Positions 1 through 12,512 of a stretch of DNA of 64,000 nt are shown here, in pieces. Source of the DNA: Cotesia glomerata (taxonomy: Eukaryota; Arthropoda; Insecta; Hymenoptera; Braconidae); assembly GCF_020080835.1 (NCBI RefSeq), contig NC_058158.1, positions 15,040,882 through 15,104,881 on the forward strand. Direction: 5' to 3'. Below the pieces are notes generated by a model. That model saw only the letters and a list, made by a program, of their open reading frames with translations. It ran no database searches and was not told where the DNA came from. A program made the position numbers and the translations under genes. Positions within the stretch are counted from its first letter, which is position 1, and every line of letters starts with the position of its first letter.

Positions 1-1117
1 AGTTCTTTGGAAGACGACATCGGGTCCTAACGTTCCAATATTTATTAGATTTAAAAAATTCTGGGACAAAGTTGATCAATCCAATTATAAAAGTGGAATT
101 GAGGATGAAACTGTAGCAAATACTTTAATAGAAAAAAAGGCTGAAATTTTTACTTTCATTAACAACTGCCTACAGGTACAAATGGTTTATTACTCTTATT
201 GAGACTTTTAAATCTTTAAATTACAATTGATTAATTTGTTGTTTTTTTTTTTTTTTTTTTAGATGTCACAGCCTCGAGATGATTATCAAGAACTTTTACT
301 CCTATGTTTAGTGTTCCTTGATAGTTCTTATGAAAAATCATTTCTTTTGAACGACCTGGTGCCATGCACTATGCGCGATGGATGTCTAAGGCTATTTACA
401 GCTTGAAAATATTTTTATTTCGTAATCAGTTTAAACTTTCAGATCAAGAAAAGAAAAATTTACGCAGAATTTGTATTTTTGTAATTTTATTTTATATCAA
501 AGTATGGTATAATTCAACTTCTGCTATCCAAGCACCAAACAATGACTTAGAATTTATGAAGAATTTGATTCATTCTAAAAAAATTAATTCGCCACTGTTA
601 CAACGAGCTTGTCAAAAAATGATGGAACACTTGTGGTATTTAAATGAAGAATTGACCACAATCTCATTATTTGACGACAATATATCTGTTAATGTGAAAA
701 AAAAAAATTGTTGCGGCAATTCAAAATCGGGAAAGTTCTACACCAATGCGCCAAAGGTATGAGATTATGGAGCAAGATCTTGAATCTTTATTGGAAAAAG
801 ATTTGAGTGATTTTGTTTCCAAAAATTCGCTAGAACTATTCAAAAAATTCGATTTGCCATGCGATTTTTTAGAGGATGATATTTCAACATGGTGCAGAAA
901 TGATTCATATAAGGAATGTTCAGAATATTTCAATACGTTAAAAGTCACTAATGATGTAGCTGAACAAGATGTTGCTTTGATTGAGGAATACAACAATTAT
1001 CTCACAAAAGATGAGCAACAACTGCAATACTTATTGCAAGTAGTTCGCGAACATCGGCAGAGATATCCCAATTACAATAAGACAACTCTTAAGCAAGATC
1101 AATTTCATGTAAATGTG
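1..1117 (+). pseudogene. HHARWM-family transposase-like gene, copy 1 (5' cut by window edge)
   Basis: This is the C-terminal part of a multi-exon protein family found in three copies in this window (see also 31472-51156 and 58238-59105). One exon ends at 175 with donor CAG/GTACAA and encodes a segment with GPNVPIFIRFKKFWDKVD. The next exon starts at 263 after a run of about 20 T and an AG. The reading frame shifts near 320-350, just before PGAMHYARWMSKAIYS, and again at the A-run near 700. It then runs open to a stop at 1117 through a region containing LQVVREHRQRYPNY. I recognise the family from predicted proteins of insects and cnidarians, where the N-terminal part has HWDGK, a CFDT..TNTG motif and CRHH, which suggests an RNase-H-fold transposase. 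The superfamily name is unknown to me. Two frameshifts make this copy non-functional unless they are sequence errors. Confidence 0.72.
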
Positions 1118-1119
1118 TA

Positions 1120-2276
1120 AAAATCATTTTTAGACAAAAAAAAATTCATATTTATGAGAAGTAATACATTTTTAATTTGTTATAAGTTTTAAGTAATTAA
1201 TATATAATATTTATTAGTCATGAATACGTACATGTTAAATAAATTCACTTGTCTGTTGGTCTGAATTAAGAAAACGGAATAACACGAATAACTCTTCAGG
1301 CAATGAATAAAATTTAACTTATTTTTATGTGCAATCTATTTAAAAATGATTTTTCAATAAAATTATTGCAATCTTTAATGACCAAAGATAATAGTTTTAT
1401 TTTTTTTAAACTCCAAGACCTTAAAAATAAACTTTCAATTCATTTTAAGACCTTGAAACTAATAAAATTCGAGGGATTATAAAAAAAACGACTAAATTGA
1501 TAATGAATTTAACTTTGACCTTGAATAACTTCTGAATGAGTTGAGTAATCGAAAAATGATATCAAAGCTTTTTTGTAGAGCGTTCAATTTTCTACAAAAA
1601 TATTTGATCAAAATTCCAAAACAATCGATGGTTCATTAGTTACAAAAATCAGAACAAAAAAAAAACTTTTTTCCTGTGTTATTCTTATGGGAAATCGAAA
1701 AGTGCGCGGTGGACAACCTTAATGTTAATATTAAGGGCTTATATTTTCAGAGACCTATTTTGGCATCCAAACGAAACTTTTGAGCCTGGTTCCAAGAAAA
1801 AAAAAAAATTTTTTTTTTTTTTTAAATGCCCTAGTGTGGATAGAGGTTAATGTAAACCTTCTCTAAGTTTTAAGCGGCTTGAAGGATTTGAATGAACTTG
1901 AGGGAGTTCGAAAAGATTCCACTAAACTTAAATTTTTAATACTATTTATATCGATTTGGACCAATAAATTTTGAAAAGTCTCCATAGTGAATTTTTCAAG
2001 AGTTTTAGATTGTTTCTTAAATTGATTATAATTATTTTCTGATTTGAAATAGAATGAGCGTTTAGGGCGTATTTTTTGGATTTTCCAAACTTTTATAAAT
2101 TTAGTCTCTTCTGAAAAGTTAAGCAGCGGCGTCACAAGCCTTTAAACGCAATCAATTCGGTTGAAGCATTCAACATTAAGAGTCAAAAATTTCAGTAAAC
2201 GTATTTCTTGAAAATAGTTATGATTAATTTATTTTTATCCCATGCTTATTATGCGGCTGTTATCACTAATAAAAGT
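1120..2276. other. AT-rich stretch without genes
   Basis: No open frame with recognisable coding content. Positions 1500-1760 resemble stretches near 29280-29560 and 54050-54260. All three share a run like tgtagagcgttcaat, a homopolymer A block, a 'gttatt..atgggaaa' segment and an 'aatattaatatta' palindrome. They are copies of one dispersed repeat. Confidence 0.5.
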
Positions 2277-2403
2277 AATGAGCGTGTTCAGCCGAACTAA
2301 GTCCTGAGTAAACTTAGTAAGTTAGTAAGTGCACTAAGCTAAGTTTTCGGCCTGGACACTTTACGGATACTAAGGAACTTTTTTCTCGCCGCCATTTTAC
2401 TTA

Positions 2404-5090
2404 CAAGGGGAGGATACGACCTTGGGGAAACGGATTTGGATAATCTTTGACGCAGTGATAGTACACCATGTGGGTATACTACCTCTGAAATAGTAAAGTG
2501 CAATACTCAAAAATGGCTGAGAAAAACGCACTCAAAGTTTACTCAGCACTATAATATATTAATAGGTAAATAATTGATACATTAAATTATTCTTTAATAA
2601 AATATTTTTTTATTTTCAACTTCATTTCTATAAATTATCTACGGTGTATATCATGAGATATTTGTAATTCATGAATAATTCTTATAACTCTCATATTCAT
2701 TATAAGTTTAACTGAAAAATATATACCTGCGCCAGACAATAAGAAGGGTCGAATATGGTATGAGGGTACAATAATTCTTGTCCTCGAGTTATTGTAAACT
2801 GTACATCGATTCGAGCTCTGTTGGCCCACCGGAAGAATAGTCATGTTGTTGTCCTTGAACCTATGTTAGTCCCACCACTTTTTCAGAAGCTTGACTATAG
2901 CAGTTAGTTTCTGAATTTCGACACGAACAGACGTATTTGTGCAGTGAAATTTACTTTAAAAATTGTTTTATAATTTATAAAATGTCATCAAGCGAAGCCA
3001 GTTCTTCTCATGGAGATGAAAACACTCCTGATACATCCTTACATAGTGATTTATCGAAGCAACGGCTAAAAGATGGAGTAGTGTATTATGAAGGTTTACT
3101 TCTTGAAAGTGATTTAATTGCAAAAACATCTTCTGACACTCTATCTGAAGATGCTATGTTGATTGGTAGAGAATTATATGATAATACGTTAGATATGTTA
3201 AATAAAAAGAAGTTCGTAAGCGATCAAGAATTGATTCATGCTCAAGAAGAATGCCCAGACGGAAATTTTGAAGCAGTAGAAGATAATTCAGTTGATGACT
3301 ATGTTCCAGATGAAAAAAAAAAAAAACAAAAAATGATGGATTATATTCCTCTGGAATATAAAATTAAAGTTTTAAACTTAGCAAAAGCTCACCCTTCATG
3401 GAAACTAGAGACATTACAAAAAAATGGATGTAGTCATTTGAAGAGAATGGATCATTTGAAAGTATGGGAAAAAGATGTTGAACATGGTGGAACTAAATTT
3501 GATAAATATCATGTGATTGATTCTTGGACGTATGACCGCTTCGTCGAGGCAAGACAAAATTATCAACAAGTGACTACACGAAATTTGCAGCAATGGGCTT
3601 TAGCTGCAGCCAGCCAGTTTCCTAATCTTCAATTTACTGCGTCCGGACCCATGGGTAAAAAATTTAAACAAAGACACAACATTCGTCAACGCAAAATTAC
3701 AAAATTTGTAACAGACAAAGAAGTTCACACCATGCCAGAAATTATCGCCTCTGCAGAAATGTTTCGCATTCAAACAAAACAATTGATATCTAACTTCGAT
3801 AGTGACTTCGTTATTAATACAGATCAAACAGGTATATAAATTTTCTAACGGTAAACTAATTATTTTTTATTCCATTATTAAATTTAATCGAAGTTAATCA
3901 TTAGATTTTTTAAAATTCATATTTTCAGGATGTCAATACCAATCAATGTTTAATAGGACACTGACGGAAAAAGGAAGCAAAACAGTGTTTGCAAAAGTAC
4001 AAGACATGACCAAGGTGTCACACTCATATACTGCACAATATAGCATAACATTATCTGGAAAATTACTACCACATGTTTTTATTTGTTTGCAAGAGCCTAC
4101 AGGTGATTTTGGGCCAAGAATAAAGAAAAAGGTAGAGGAATATTTAAAAAAATACAAAAATGTTATTGTCACATCATCAAAATCAGGAAAACTGACAACT
4201 ACTCTCTATAAAAATTTTCTAGAGAAATGTTTAATGCCATATGTTCAAAAAAATAAATTTCTTTTAATTATTGACTCGTGGACAGGACAAGTGAAGCCAG
4301 AATTATATGATGAAATATTTCAGGATGATAAAAAAATGCCTACATGCACATTTAAAGTTATACCTCCAAAATGTACTCCGTTAGTTCAACTATGTGATGT
4401 CTATTTCTATAGACAAGTGAAAAATTTTATCAAACGATTGCAAAGTACCGCTGAACTTCTAGACAAGAATTATGAAATTCATTCCCGAGAGGATTGCATA
4501 AAAATTCATTCGATTATTCATCACCAATTGTCAGCGCCAATATTTCGAGACATGATGGAATATGCCTGGTTCGCCAGCGGGCTTTGTGACACAAGAAATT
4601 TTTTTACTAATGTCAATGATGGGTGTTTCTCATTAGACTGTTTAAAAATACCGTGTCATTGTAAAAAAGCAGCATTTATTTGTTGTTCTTGGTGTAGAAA
4701 AACTTTTTGTTTTGAATGTTTTTATCATAAGTATCACTCAGGATCATGTAATAATATCTCATAATACGTAATTATAAAATATTGCTTTAATTAATTAAAA
4801 AAATGTATAATTTTCCATTTAATTTTCGACTTATTATTTGTTTGTACCACCGCAGATAATTTATAGAAATTAAGTTTAAAATTGAAAAATTTTTTATTAA
4901 AGAATAATTTAATGTATCAATTATTTACCTATTAATATATTATAGTGCTGGGTAAACTTTGAGTGCGTTTTTCTCAGCCATTTTTGAGTATTGCACTTTA
5001 GTATTTCAGAGGTAGTATACCCACATAGTGTACTACCACTACGTCAAAGATTATCAAAATCGGTTTCCCCAAGGTCGTATCCTCCCCTTG
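2404..5090 (+). mobile_element. CENP-B/pogo-like DNA transposon, copy 1
   Basis: Terminal inverted repeats of roughly 240 bp begin CAAGGGGAGGATACGACC at 2404 and end with the complement at 5090. The trinucleotide TTA flanks both sides (2401-2403 and 5091-5093). The inside holds one two-exon transposase gene. The near-identical copy at 9013-13016 lies in the opposite orientation. A 3-bp TTA flank is unusual, since Tc1/mariner and pogo elements duplicate TA. The boundary could also be read one or two bases differently. Confidence 0.8.
2982..4764 (+). CDS. CENP-B-domain DDE transposase, two exons
   Basis: Exon 1 is 2982-3831 (donor ACAG/GTATAT) and exon 2 is 3929-4764 (acceptor TTTTCAG). Joined they give about 561 residues with no internal stop. 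ATG at 2982 is the first in frame; the longer frame upstream begins with a non-ATG codon. An acidic N-terminus is followed by a CENP-B-type helix-turn-helix region (about residues 120-265, with TTRNLQQWALAAA and KKFKQRHNIRQRKIT). The catalytic DDE core has the first Asp in INTDQTG, the second in LLIIDSWTGQ, and the third in the stretch after CTPLVQLCDV. The C-terminus is cysteine- and histidine-rich (CCSWCRKTFCFECF) and may bind zinc. The codon run coding KKKK near residue 111 comes from a long A run. This copy looks intact and could be functional. Confidence 0.8.
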
Positions 5091-5198
5091 TTAGTATACT
5101 TACGTAAACGTTATCAACAACAAATAAGTAATCAAGGAAAAATAATACGATTTGTGAGTCAAAAATATTTTTTTTGTGTAAAATTGAACTTTTACAAA

Positions 5199-6537
5199 AT
5201 GGACGAGTGTAATTATTACAGTAGGCACTACGAATATAATGATTTACTTTATGAAATATCTGGAACTAAAGAATTTCATAATAAAATGATTACCGGTAAG
5301 CTAAAGTGAGGTTATAAAAAGATATGTAGAGTTTTTTAAATAAATAAATAAAATATTTGTGCAACTATGAAATTTGGAAGCATTAATATTTTTGAAAAAT
5401 AAAAAAAAACCTTGAAAATTTTTAAAATGCACATTAAAATTTTAGCCAGAAAAATGTTTTGTCTTTTCTAAATTCATACTCATATATTTTGATGAGATAT
5501 ATACAAAGTTTAATTATATTAATTTAATATTTAATATGTAGATTGGAATTATGCCACGTCTTATTTAAAAGAAATGGTAGAAAACCAAGTACTCGATGAA
5601 GATGTTTATGTTAATGACCAAGTATTCGATGAAAACGTTTATGCTAATGAAGAAGAAAGTTCAAATCTCAATCAATATGAAGATTTTAATAACACTGAAG
5701 AGATCGTCGAAAAAGGTTTTGTATATATTTGTGATTCATAGCTAAGTCTCATATTTATTAGTTTATCAATATTAATTAGTATCTATTCTGTGAATGGTTT
5801 TATAGACAAGAATGATAAGGATGATGGCTCAATATGGGATAATGCTTCTATAAAACTATTGCTGCATGAGTATTTAATTCAAAAGAATAAATTTAGGAGC
5901 CCTAAGATAAAGAAAATTACTTTGTGGCGTGAAATATCAGCCGAATTTGAAAAACAAAACCTGATATTTTCTGCGGATGCTTTATCAAAAAAATTTGGTA
6001 ATATGAAGACCACTTATGCTAAAATAAAAAAAAACAATTCAAAAAAGACGACTGGAGCTGCCCGTAAACCATGGCTATGGTTGAATTCTATGGATGAAAT
6101 TTTTCATAATGATCTGTCTATTAATTTTCGGCATGATGTAGTCACAAGTATGCCTGCAGACGTAAGCGATGAAGTTCTGAACTTATCAAATTCTTCGTCT
6201 ATGTATATACTAAAATAATTAAATTTATTATTTTTTTGTTAATATTCTAACTCGTATTATCTTTAAGTTAATTATTTATTGCAGCAGAGAGAATGGGTGT
6301 GGTTCATCAGCTAGTAGTCAGGCTTCAGCTTCAAGTTCAAATATAGTTCATTCTGGCGATGATTCTGATAAAATATCACAAAAATGTTATAAATCTGCTA
6401 GAGGAAAAAATATTTATCAGCAGAGACAAAAACAGCTGGACCTAGACTCTGATAAGTTAGAAGTTATGCGAGGATTAAAAGACACTCTTGAACAATGCAA
6501 AAATGTTCAAAAAGAAAATCTTTTAATTTGGACATAA
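5199..6537 (+). CDS. Myb/MADF-like DNA-binding protein of the Harbinger element
   Basis: Four exons can be inferred: 5199-5295 (ATG; donor G/GTAAGC), 5542-5715, 5806-6196, and 6285 to a TAA at 6535-6537. Exon 3 carries a trihelix/MADF-like domain beginning SIWDNASIKLLLHEYL, with conserved tryptophans in TLWREISAEFE and PWLWLNSMDE. PIF/Harbinger elements usually encode such a protein, which helps the transposase enter the nucleus and find its ends. Exon 4 is Ser/Ala-rich and then coiled-coil-like (QQRQKQLDLDSDKLEVMRGL). After the TAA the same frame continues with MNDFIEAYKQRNQLLKQILE to 6612, so the TAA may be a premature stop in an originally longer protein. Exon borders are read by eye. Confidence 0.68.
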
Positions 6538-6612
6538 AAAATGAATGATTTCATCGAGGCCTATAAACAACGTAATCAACTGTTAAAACAAATACTTGAA
6601 TTTCAAAAATGA

Positions 6613-8185
6613 AGTATACTTTTAATTTTCTCAGATCTTACATTCCATGTGATATTAAATTACGAATTTAAAATAAGTGAATTTTCCAAAAGATTTTAGT
6701 ATAATTGCTAGTCTTATAAATTAAAAAATAGGATATAAGCATTTTAAAATTCACTAATTATTTTATCCAGATGTCAAGTTCTATTCTATGTTAAATTTCT
6801 AATTCTAAATTAGTACAATAATAATGTTTCAGTATCTTTATAATCTACACTTAGGGTTTTCAAAAGACTGTTAAGTAGTTAATAGTATTCGTTGAGTAAT
6901 ATATATTTTAAAATGAAATAAATAGCAAATGGTACAAACTTATTTGATAAAGATGTGATGAATAGATTATAATTTGTGAATTGTGATATTTATATTATAT
7001 GAATACGTATTCAGAAGCTTATTGTTTTAAAAATAAGTCTATACTGAGTCAATATAAAAATAGTACCCTTTGTCTATCATACTAAGATATTTAATGCATA
7101 AAATAAAGAAAAGATTTGTTAAAAAAAAAAAAAAGTATAATTTTATTCTTTACAAATTTTTTCCCCCAACTGATTCAATAATACAACTAGGTGATTCTCT
7201 GTAAGGATGTTTTTTGCTGACCCAGACATTTTTTTATTAGAAAAATTGTTATCTTGTTACTAAAAACAATTTATTATGAAAGTAGAAAAACATTTGGAGC
7301 ATATATAATTATAAAATATGTAATTTCTATAATATTTTAATTCTAATATAGTTCAAATATAATTTTTATTTGGAGCATTGAAAACTAATGTGAAATAAAT
7401 TTTGGTTTTTTTGCTATAAATTCATAAACTACCGATATAAAAGTCCCCTGGGCTGTTCCATTCCCAAAATTAAGCTTTAAGATTAAATTTTAAGTTATTC
7501 GTCCATAATATATAATTTGGTCCATAATGTTTATGAACTCAATTAGTTAACTAACAATCTTCTTCAATAAAAAGTACCGAAAATTAATTTGTTTCATTAA
7601 ATTCATTAAGCCAAAGTTTGTCCCAGGCATTTTAAGAACAGTCCCTTGCCAGAAGTTCAAAGCCAAAAAAAAAACCCAGCGTGTTATTTTACCTTTTGTA
7701 AGGTTTATAAGGATCTAACTAGCTTTGAGTTAATAACCATAGGGCTGTTAGCGCTTTATCGCCATTTTATTTAGTGACAAAGCACCATTTGTGCTGGAAA
7801 TATGTCTCTGGGCCACTTTAAAACTCAGTCCCCTGGCAACTATTTTTATTTATAAAATTGGACCCATAAGTCTTAATATTATTCTAATTAATGTTTTCAT
7901 TCATTGAGAACTTGAAAAGTTGGATATATTGAAATAGTTTGCTTGATTTTTCTCAATTTGATAAAAAAAAAAAAAAAATCCCCTGTCATATTATGTAGCA
8001 AAAGATACACAAATATCGAAAAAACATAAATTACATGGGATATTTCTTTATTATTATTAAGCTGATACATTTATAGCCCTTGTTAATTTTTTTTTCTAAT
8101 AAAATCAGAAATAATTTGGTCGAGAATTTTGTACAGATTTAAGACGTCTTTAAAGAGAATCGCCCAACTATTAATCTTCTGTAAC
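6613..8185. other. AT-rich interior of the Harbinger element, no gene seen
   Basis: No open frame with domain content on either strand. Several A-runs and repeated 'tcccctgg' pieces occur at 7440-7990. It separates the convergent DNA-binding-protein gene and transposase gene. Confidence 0.5.
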
Positions 8186-8986
8186 TTACATAGAATCCAT
8201 GATGTCATTTTGCTTTGCACTTGCATCGGCATTTTCATTTTCCTCTTCTACATTTACATCAATTTCCATTGCATCATTGTTATCAATATTGTTATTATTA
8301 TTAATATTTTGGCCTGGAAAATTGTTCCCAACATTTACATCTCCTTGAATTAAAATGAAATTGTGCAAAGTACATGCTGCAGAAACCATTTTGATGGCCA
8401 TTTCAACAGACTCAACGTTTAAGTATTGTAGTCTACGAAATTTTCCTTTTAATAAACCAAACGCGCGTTCGATTATTGATCGAGATGACGCATGTTTGAT
8501 ATTATAATTGACTTGACGTCTAGTGAGATGACCATTGTCTTTAAAAGGCGTTAAAAGATTCATCATTAATGGATACGCAGCATCACCTAGTATATGCTGG
8601 TTAGGCTGTAATTGGGGATTTTCAGCATCTGTTAGTCGGGTGAATAAAGTATAAGATCTAAAAACAGACGCATCGTGTGCTCTCCCTGGTCTTCCAATTA
8701 GAACGTCTATGAATTTTTCCTTATCATCACATGTACCTGTAGAATATGATATAAAATAGTTTATAAATATTTGGTGAGATATAAAAGATATCATAGATGC
8801 TCCATCTTAACGTTTTATGTTAACATAGATTTATATATATTTAAATAGTCATAATACCTTGTAATATTATGGAATGTTTCTCTTTTCGATTATAATAATC
8901 GTTAGCGTTACCTGGTGGTTGCAAAATTTCAATATGACATCCATCAATTGCTCCAATAATATCGGGAAACCCCTGTGGCTTCGAAA
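8186..8986 (-). pseudogene. PIF/Harbinger DDE transposase, catalytic exons (HTH exon missing)
   Basis: The exon at 8986-8858 carries the first catalytic Asp in IIGAIDGCHIEI and the NRKEKHSIILQ motif, ending at donor CAAG/GTATTA. The last exon runs 8736-8186, with GRPGRAHDASVFR, the second Asp in ILGDAAYPL and the Glu in SIIERAFGLLKGKFRRL, all typical of DDE_Tnp_4-type Harbinger transposases. A likely first exon lies at 13381-13291 (MDNINNILMDEVLYDPFED, donor G/GTAAGTG). The helix-turn-helix part that should link them is absent. The pogo-like copy 2 occupies that place, and its outer end at 9013 is also cut short. The gene is therefore broken. Confidence 0.82.
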
Positions 8987-9324
8987 GAAAGCCTTAAAAA
9001 CCATGCAATTAGGACCTTGGGGAAACCGATTTTGATAATCTTTGACGTAGTGGTAGTACACTATGTGGGTATACTACCTCTGAAATACTAAAGTGCAATA
9101 CTCAAAAATGGCTGAGAAAAACGCACTCAAAGTTTACCCAGCACTATAATATATTAATAGGTAAATAATTGATACATTAAATTATTCTTTAATAAAAAAT
9201 TTTTCAATTTTAAACTTAATTTCTATAAATTATCTGCGGTGGTACAAACAAATAATAAGTCGAAAATTAAATGGAAAATTATACATTTTTTTAATTAATT
9301 AAAGCAATATTTTATAATTACGTA

Positions 9325-11097
9325 TTATGAGATATTATTACATGATCCTGAGTGATACTTATGATAAAAACATTCAAAACAAAAGTTTTTCTACACCAAG
9401 AACAACAAATAAATGCTGCTTTTACAATGACACGGTATTTTTAAACAGTCTAATGAGAAACACCCATCATTGACATTAGTAAAAAAATTTCTTGTGTCAC
9501 AAAGCCCGCTGGCGAACCAGGCATATTCCATCATGTCTCGAAATATTGGCGCTGACAATTGGTGATGAATAATCGAATGATATTTTATGCAATCCTCTCG
9601 GGAATGAATTTCATAATTCTTGTCTAGAAGTTCAGCGGTACTTTGCAATCGTTTGATAAAATTTTTCACTTGTCTATAGAAATAGACATCACATAGTTGA
9701 ACTAACGGAGTACATTTTGGAGGTATAACTTTAAATGTGCATGTAGGCATTTTTTTATCATCCTGAAATATTTCATCATATAATTCTGGCTTCACTTGTC
9801 CTGTCCACGAGTCAATAATTAAAAGAAATTGATTTTTTAGAACATATGGCATTAAACATTTCTCTAGAAAATTTTTATAGAGAGTAGTTGTCAGTTTTCC
9901 TGATTTTGATGATGTGACAATAACATTTTTGTATTTTTTTAAATATTCCTCTACCTTTTTCTTTATTCTTGGCCCAAAATCACCTGTAGGCTCTTGCAAA
10001 CAAATAAAAACATGTGGTAGTAATTTTCCAGATAATGTTATGCTATATTGTGCAGTATATGAGTGTGACACCTTGGTCATGTCTTGTACTTTTGCAAACA
10101 CTGTTTTGCTTCCTTTTTCCGTCAGTGTCCTATTAAACATTGATTGGTATTGACATCCTGAAAATATGAATTTTAAAAAATCTAATGATTAACTTCGATT
10201 AAATTTAATAATGGAATAAAAAATAATTAGTTTACCGTTAGAAAATTTATATACCTGTTTGATCTGTATTAATAACGAAGTCACTATCGAAGTTAGATAT
10301 CAATTGTTTTGTTTGAATGCGAAACATTTCTGCAGAGGCGATAATTTCTGGCATGGTGTGAACTTCTTTGTCTGTTACAAATTTTGTAATTTTGCGTTGA
10401 CGAATGTTGTGTCTTTGTTTAAATTTTTTTACCCATGGGTCGGACGCTGTAAATTGAAGATTAGGAAACTGGCTGGCTGCAGCTAAAGCCCATTGCTGCA
10501 AATTTCGTGTAGTCACTTGTTGATAATTTTGTCTTGCCTCGACGAAGCGGTCATACGTCCAAGAATCAATCACATGATATTTATCAAATTTAGTTCCACC
10601 ATGTTCAACATCTTTTTCCCATACTTTCAAATGATCCATTCTCTTCAAATGACTACATCCATTTTTTGTAATGTCTCTAGTTTCCATGAAGGGTGAGCTT
10701 TTGCTATGTTTAAAACTTTAATTTTATATTCCAGAGGAATATAATCCATCATTTTTTGTTTTTTTTCATCTGGAACATAGTCATCAACTGAATTATCTTC
10801 TACTGCTTCAAAATTTCCGTCTGGGCATTCTTCTTGAGCATGAATCAATTCTTGATCGCTTACGAACTTCTTTTTATTTAACATATCTAACGTATTATCA
10901 TATAATTCTCTACCAATCAACATAGCATCTTCAGATAGAGTGTCAGAAGATGTTTTTGCAATTAAATCACTTTCAAGAAGTAAACCTTCATAATACACTA
11001 CTCCATCTTTTAGCCGTTGCTTCGATAAATCACTATGTAAGGATGTATCAGGAGTGTTTTCATCTCCATGAGAAGAACTGGCTTCGCTTGATGACAT
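9325..11097 (-). pseudogene. CENP-B-domain DDE transposase, frameshifted copy
   Basis: Equivalent exons are 11097-10255 and 10157-9325. Compared with copy 1, an A run at about 10665 is one base shorter and breaks the frame in the stretch before NGCSHLKRMDH. A second A run near 9425 is two bases shorter, and a T run near 9390 is one base shorter, which garbles the cysteine-rich tail. Copy 2 retains DPWVKKFKQRH in the CENP-B domain where copy 1 reads GPMGKKFKQRH. Copy 2 is probably the ancestral reading there, since Trp is usual in this motif. All inactivating changes are in homopolymers. Confidence 0.78.
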
Positions 11098-11179
11098 TTT
11101 ATAAATTATAAAACAATTTTTAAAGTAAATTTCACTGCACAAATACGTCTGTTCGTGTCGAAATTCAGAAACTAACTGC

Positions 11180-12512
11180 CAGGGGCTGCTCACTCAATGC
11201 TTTTAGATGGGACCGAATTTTGTCTTTGCAAAGATTCATTCATACCACTACAAAATTGAAATCACTATGTATCTATAGTTTTTTTTTTGTTAGTATAGAA
11301 AAAATGTCAGCAGTTTTTAGGAAATTGAGAGCGCCCTCTATTGAGTAACGTGATTGGAGAGAATTTAGGCGCGGAAATTGGAACGAAATAATAAATTATT
11401 ATTGGAATTATGATAACAAATAATAAAATATCAATAGAAGTCAGTTGAAAAATAAAAAATCATCAATAAAACAATAAATGAATAGTAAATACACCAAGTA
11501 ATAAATAATAATAAACAAACCCACTTACGCTCGAGGCTTAAAATTTACTTAATGTGATATTTGGTTGTAAGCTGAGATAGCTCTGAGGGACACTGAAAGA
11601 CTTGTCAACGTTCAGGCGCACGTTCGAATTTTGCTACCGTGGAATTTTTTTTTTTTTTTATTTTTTTCAAAATAAATAATAAAATTAAAGTAATGTCAAA
11701 ATTGTTTTCTTTCTTTCTTTTTTTTTTTTTTTTTTTTATAATAAATAAATGAGCAAAATTTATACTTAGGAGAAAAAAAAACTACGGAATAAATTATTTT
11801 GGCTTTTATTATAAGTTGATAAGTCATTGATTAATAAATTACAAAAATAAAACATTTTTATTGTTTATAATAAATTAATAATAATAATAATAATAATAAT
11901 AGTAATATATTTGATGATGTGTAGACTTAATGAGGAATTTATTTACATTTTTTTTCACAAAAGGAAATAAAAAAATGTGATTTCACAATATACAAAAAAA
12001 TAATGATTTAATATTTAATTAATATAATATAAATAAAAGAAAAAAGTTTCTAAAAAAGAAAATAAATAAATGTGAATTATTAAATAAAAATTGGACTTCA
12101 ATAATATTAACAAACGCAAAGTAAACAATAGCAAAAGTTAGAGGTTATAAAACTTTACTAAAGAATAAATTTAAAAAGACTTTGAAAAAATTAATTATTG
12201 ATTTAAGAAATAGGCTCAAATAGTAATTAGAGTTTAGAGATAGCTGAATAATAATAAAAAGTCAAGAATAACGCTTCAAATCGCAAAAAATTCGAGATAA
12301 CCAAAATCAACACATGTAATCGCAATAATAGTGGCCACAAGAATGGCGGATTGTTATTTTCCGGTTGTGGATTTCGAATATTATTATTATTAGAAGTGCT
12401 GCCATATTTCAGAAATAAATATAGGGAAAATTTCATTTTCTTAAGTTGTAGTCCTTCGTCTTTGCAAATGACAAAATTGGGTATGGTGGGGGTCAGAAGT
12501 GAGCAGCCCCTG
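11180..12512. mobile_element. Non-autonomous hAT element
   Basis: The ends are perfect inverted repeats CAGGGGCTGCTCACT at 11180 and the complement ending at 12512. Direct 8-bp repeats CTAACTGC flank it at 11172-11179 and 12513-12520, the hAT hallmark. The 1333-bp interior is AT-rich with an (AAT)n-like stretch near 11880 and T runs, and has no transposase. The empty site is preserved in pogo-like copy 1 (complement at about 2898-2906). Confidence 0.9.
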
